Shown here: positions 28,604 through 30,688 of the stretch, piece after piece | Position numbering within the stretch: the stretch's first letter is position 1 | Layout of the letters: each line of letters begins with the position of its first letter | Source: Dissophora ornata | Lineage: Eukaryota; Mortierellomycota; Mortierellomycetes; Mortierellales; Mortierellaceae | Assembly (NCBI GenBank): GCA_025201705.1 | Contig: MU616947.1 | Coordinates: 1 to 30,688 of the forward strand | DNA length: 30,688 nucleotides | Direction of reading: 5' to 3' | The notes under the pieces: generated by a model | Seen by the model: the letters and a program-made list of their open reading frames with translations, nothing else | Databases searched by the model: none | Told to the model about the DNA's origin: nothing | Translations under genes and position numbers: made by a program

Positions 28604-30370
28604 TCAGAAGCTTCTCTTGCGGCGCTTCGGGGTGTTATGGGGTGTTGAAAGAGTCCGTAGATGGAATGGAGGCGGTGTAGAAGCATGACGAGGGTTAGAC
28701 CATCTGCTCATAACATCCTCAATGTTTGGGTGAATCCAAACGTTTTCGAGTTTTGCCATCGTTTCCAGTCGATTCCTTAACAACAGCATCTCCGTGATCA
28801 CGACCAGTATAGAGCGGATGCTTTGCTCGTTCCAGGTTACAGGGAGGAAGATGGGTTGCTCTCTTTGGAGATAGTAGAAGCGACCATCCAGCTTCCGTAG
28901 CGATACAAACTCCATGCGTAAACCTGACACAAGTAGCCCATACACCCCCAATTTCCTCGAAGCGTCAACTGGTCTCACGCACTTGCTACAGATAGCGTCA
29001 AACATATCTTTTAAAAGTTTTGCGAGTTTTCTTCCATCCTGTAACACCTTGGTTCCTGTGGAGCCATCATCTACACTTCCAGCCTCAAGTGCGCCGATTT
29101 CGCTCTGACTGACTTTGCATATTAATAGGCCATCGAATTTTCGGCCATGGGCGTGTCGACTTTCCAGGTCACGGTCAATGTTTCTTCGCTTTGATGAGGC
29201 ACTTGAGTAAACTTCACCAGGCCGGTATCTGAGCCACTCGCTCCCATCGTCAAGCAAGTTAATCAGGGTCCCCCACAATTTAGTAGTCTACCAAGATTCC
29301 GACTGTGACTCTGGAAGCTTACTGTTATGGTTCTTATAAAACATCGCCAGGTTCAGCATCGTGGCGTGTAAACTTGCGCGAAATCCATCCAGCTCCGTTT
29401 GATCAACTGTTGCATTTGTATCCTCCAGCTCATGGTGACCCCAACCGCGACGTAACAGATCCCAGAGCTCATCCGGTGCCAATAAGAACCGAGCAAGTTC
29501 ATGTTGCTTCCATTTTGGTAATGACTGTGCAAGCTCTTGCTCTTGGGAGTTGTCTTGGCCAAGAACTTCTTTCAAAAGTGCCCTATCATCGACCTCAAAT
29601 CTACCCAAGATGGACTTCCCTTGGTCAAGCACAAATGAATGGAGAGAGGATTCTTTATCCAGAGTCATGACGTGGTGAAAAAAGACATCATCCACGTTAG
29701 TGCCTGTTGATAGAGTCAGTGGCGTGCCATTGTACTCGCGAAAGTTTGTTGAAAGCTCTAATCTCATGCGATCCAGCGCACCAGGGCTGAGACTGCTGTT
29801 GGATGACGAACGTGAGACTAAGGACGAAGACAAGGACAAGGACGATTGCGAAGGGGAGGACAACGACGGTCGCAAAGGCGAAGATGACGACAGTGATGCT
29901 AAGGGTAGAGGCGGTGATGGTCGCGACCGCGAAGGGTATGGAGATGACCGCAAGTCCGCACCTAGACGCGGTATACATCAGGTGTGGCATTAGCCAGAAT
30001 CATCTTGATAAATTTTCTTCGATCGTTTATCTGCTTGCAGTTATTACTTACTGTGGGCGAGCTACTCCTTGACGGACTTCTGGCTAAGGCCTGGAGCGTT
30101 ACCTGCTGCAATGCGCCATGCGGGAGAGTCGCATGTTTTGAGTTCTTTTATCCAATCATTCCACTCTTTCCAAAGATTAAATGGCATACGACAGTTGATG
30201 GACCGAGCTGCAACATAGTCTTTGGCTGAAAGCAGAGCTGGTTTAGACAAGCCTCGAAAGTAGAGGGCGCCATTCCTGTTAGGACGAAATAGTATATCTA
30301 AAATGCCACTGGCACCGCGCGTCTGCACTGTTCGGGCCGGAGTTTGGCTACCACTGGCTTTCCTAGGCAT
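28604..30370 (-). CDS. PD-(D/E)XK-like domain protein, interrupted by an in-frame TAG
   Basis: Exon 1 runs 30370-30103 (MPRKASGSQTPARTVQTRGA...), and a GTAACG donor with a CTAG acceptor joins it in frame to a second exon starting at 29961. That frame continues to 28604 except for one TAG at 29290-29288. Sequence on both sides of the TAG is in the same frame and coherent. The downstream half has GEVYSSASSKRRN, HGRKFDGLLI, SEIGALEAG and TKVLQDGRKLAKLLKDMFD. This order (basic-N, GRKxD, E-x-G-x-x-E-x-G, TK...K..K.LKDM) is seen in a large Mucoromycota family with a restriction-nuclease-like fold, some associated with Crinkler-type proteins. The usual E-x-K lysine is not evident. A GTAAGC donor lies just before the TAG, but no acceptor in the right phase was found. 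It may be a pseudogene, two genes, or a gene with an unresolved intron. Confidence 0.55.
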
Positions 30371-30688
30371 TGTTTAAAATACTAAAGAAAGAAATGTAAT
30401 GGTTAACAATTGCAAGCCCCAACTATCTTGTACTCCTCAAAAATGCGTCATGCCCCAAGAGCAGGGGTTTGTCTATCACCCGAGGATAAGAGTTGGCACC
30501 GCTTTAAAAGCAACGGACAGTACGAGGAGGTTGTGAGTCCTGCTCGAAACTGGTCATCGGCGTAGTGTGTCTATCATCTAGGCCACCTCCACACACCACA
30601 CAAAACTCAAGTGGGAGATGGGGACTAAATTGCCTCCAGCCCTAGTGAATCGACACCGCCTTGCCACTCTTTTTTTTTTTTTTTTTCG
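30371..30688. other. Right-edge intergenic sequence ending in poly(T)
   Basis: It contains the promoter side of the gene at 30370 and then GC-richer sequence with tRNA-like fragments (TGGCCTAGATGA and TTTCGAG on the minus strand) that do not fold into a tRNA. The last 20 or so bases are almost all T. Confidence 0.45.

Noticed and set aside
30520..30600. tRNA-like sequence on the minus strand (TGGCCTAGATGA and TTTCGAG)
   Set aside because: The distance from the T-loop-like TTCGA to the putative acceptor strand is about six bases too long and the T-stem does not pair.

Overview
This window looks like nuclear DNA from an early-diverging filamentous fungus of the Mucoromycota, most likely Mortierellomycotina. 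The genes have short GT-AG introns, long A/T homopolymers sit in introns, and the gene set fits: a PacC-type pH regulator, an NRC2/Fpk1-like AGC kinase, an SCP-x-like thiolase, a CHK/EcKL-like small-molecule kinase and a dysbindin-like BLOC-1 subunit that budding yeast lacks. The lineage is inferred from style and gene content; no database search was run.

Layout. 1-2178 (+): the 3' five-sixths or so of an NRC2/Fpk1-type AGC kinase whose 5' exons lie off the left edge. 2350-~4904 (-): a dysbindin-like gene of about six or seven exons, with a T-homopolymer of about 60 bases in one intron. 5161-8180 (-): a complete four-exon pacC/RIM101 gene with two GCCARG cores upstream of it. 9129-18413: an accessory-looking 9.3-kb block holding at least eight intronless genes for 57-90 residue proteins of one family that I do not recognise (N-terminal FFKxSK, central TPRSSM, C-terminal MTxxQALxMLHKKAMPNA..GPFIR), plus one possible divergent relative at 11008. 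Six of the eight form three head-to-head pairs (B-type on minus, A-type on plus) made by tandem duplication of a unit of about 1.95 kb. 19808-21502 (+): a four-exon SCP-x-type thiolase with a PTS1-like end. 21701-25150 (-): a 1149-residue low-complexity protein of unknown role. 26694-28145 (-): an intronless CHK/EcKL/APH-like kinase. 28604-30370 (-): a two-exon gene with a PD-(D/E)XK-like region, interrupted by one in-frame TAG.

How the pieces may relate. The small-protein block is the most novel part. Its three divergent promoters each keep the same TATA boxes, and each has a GCCAAGAAT element on both the A side and the B side. GCCAAG is the published core recognised by PacC/Rim101, and a pacC gene lies immediately to the left, so ambient-pH control of the cluster is a testable inference. 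The copies are duplicates, so conservation of the element is not independent evidence. The other genes look like ordinary housekeeping or signalling genes with no operon-like relationship.
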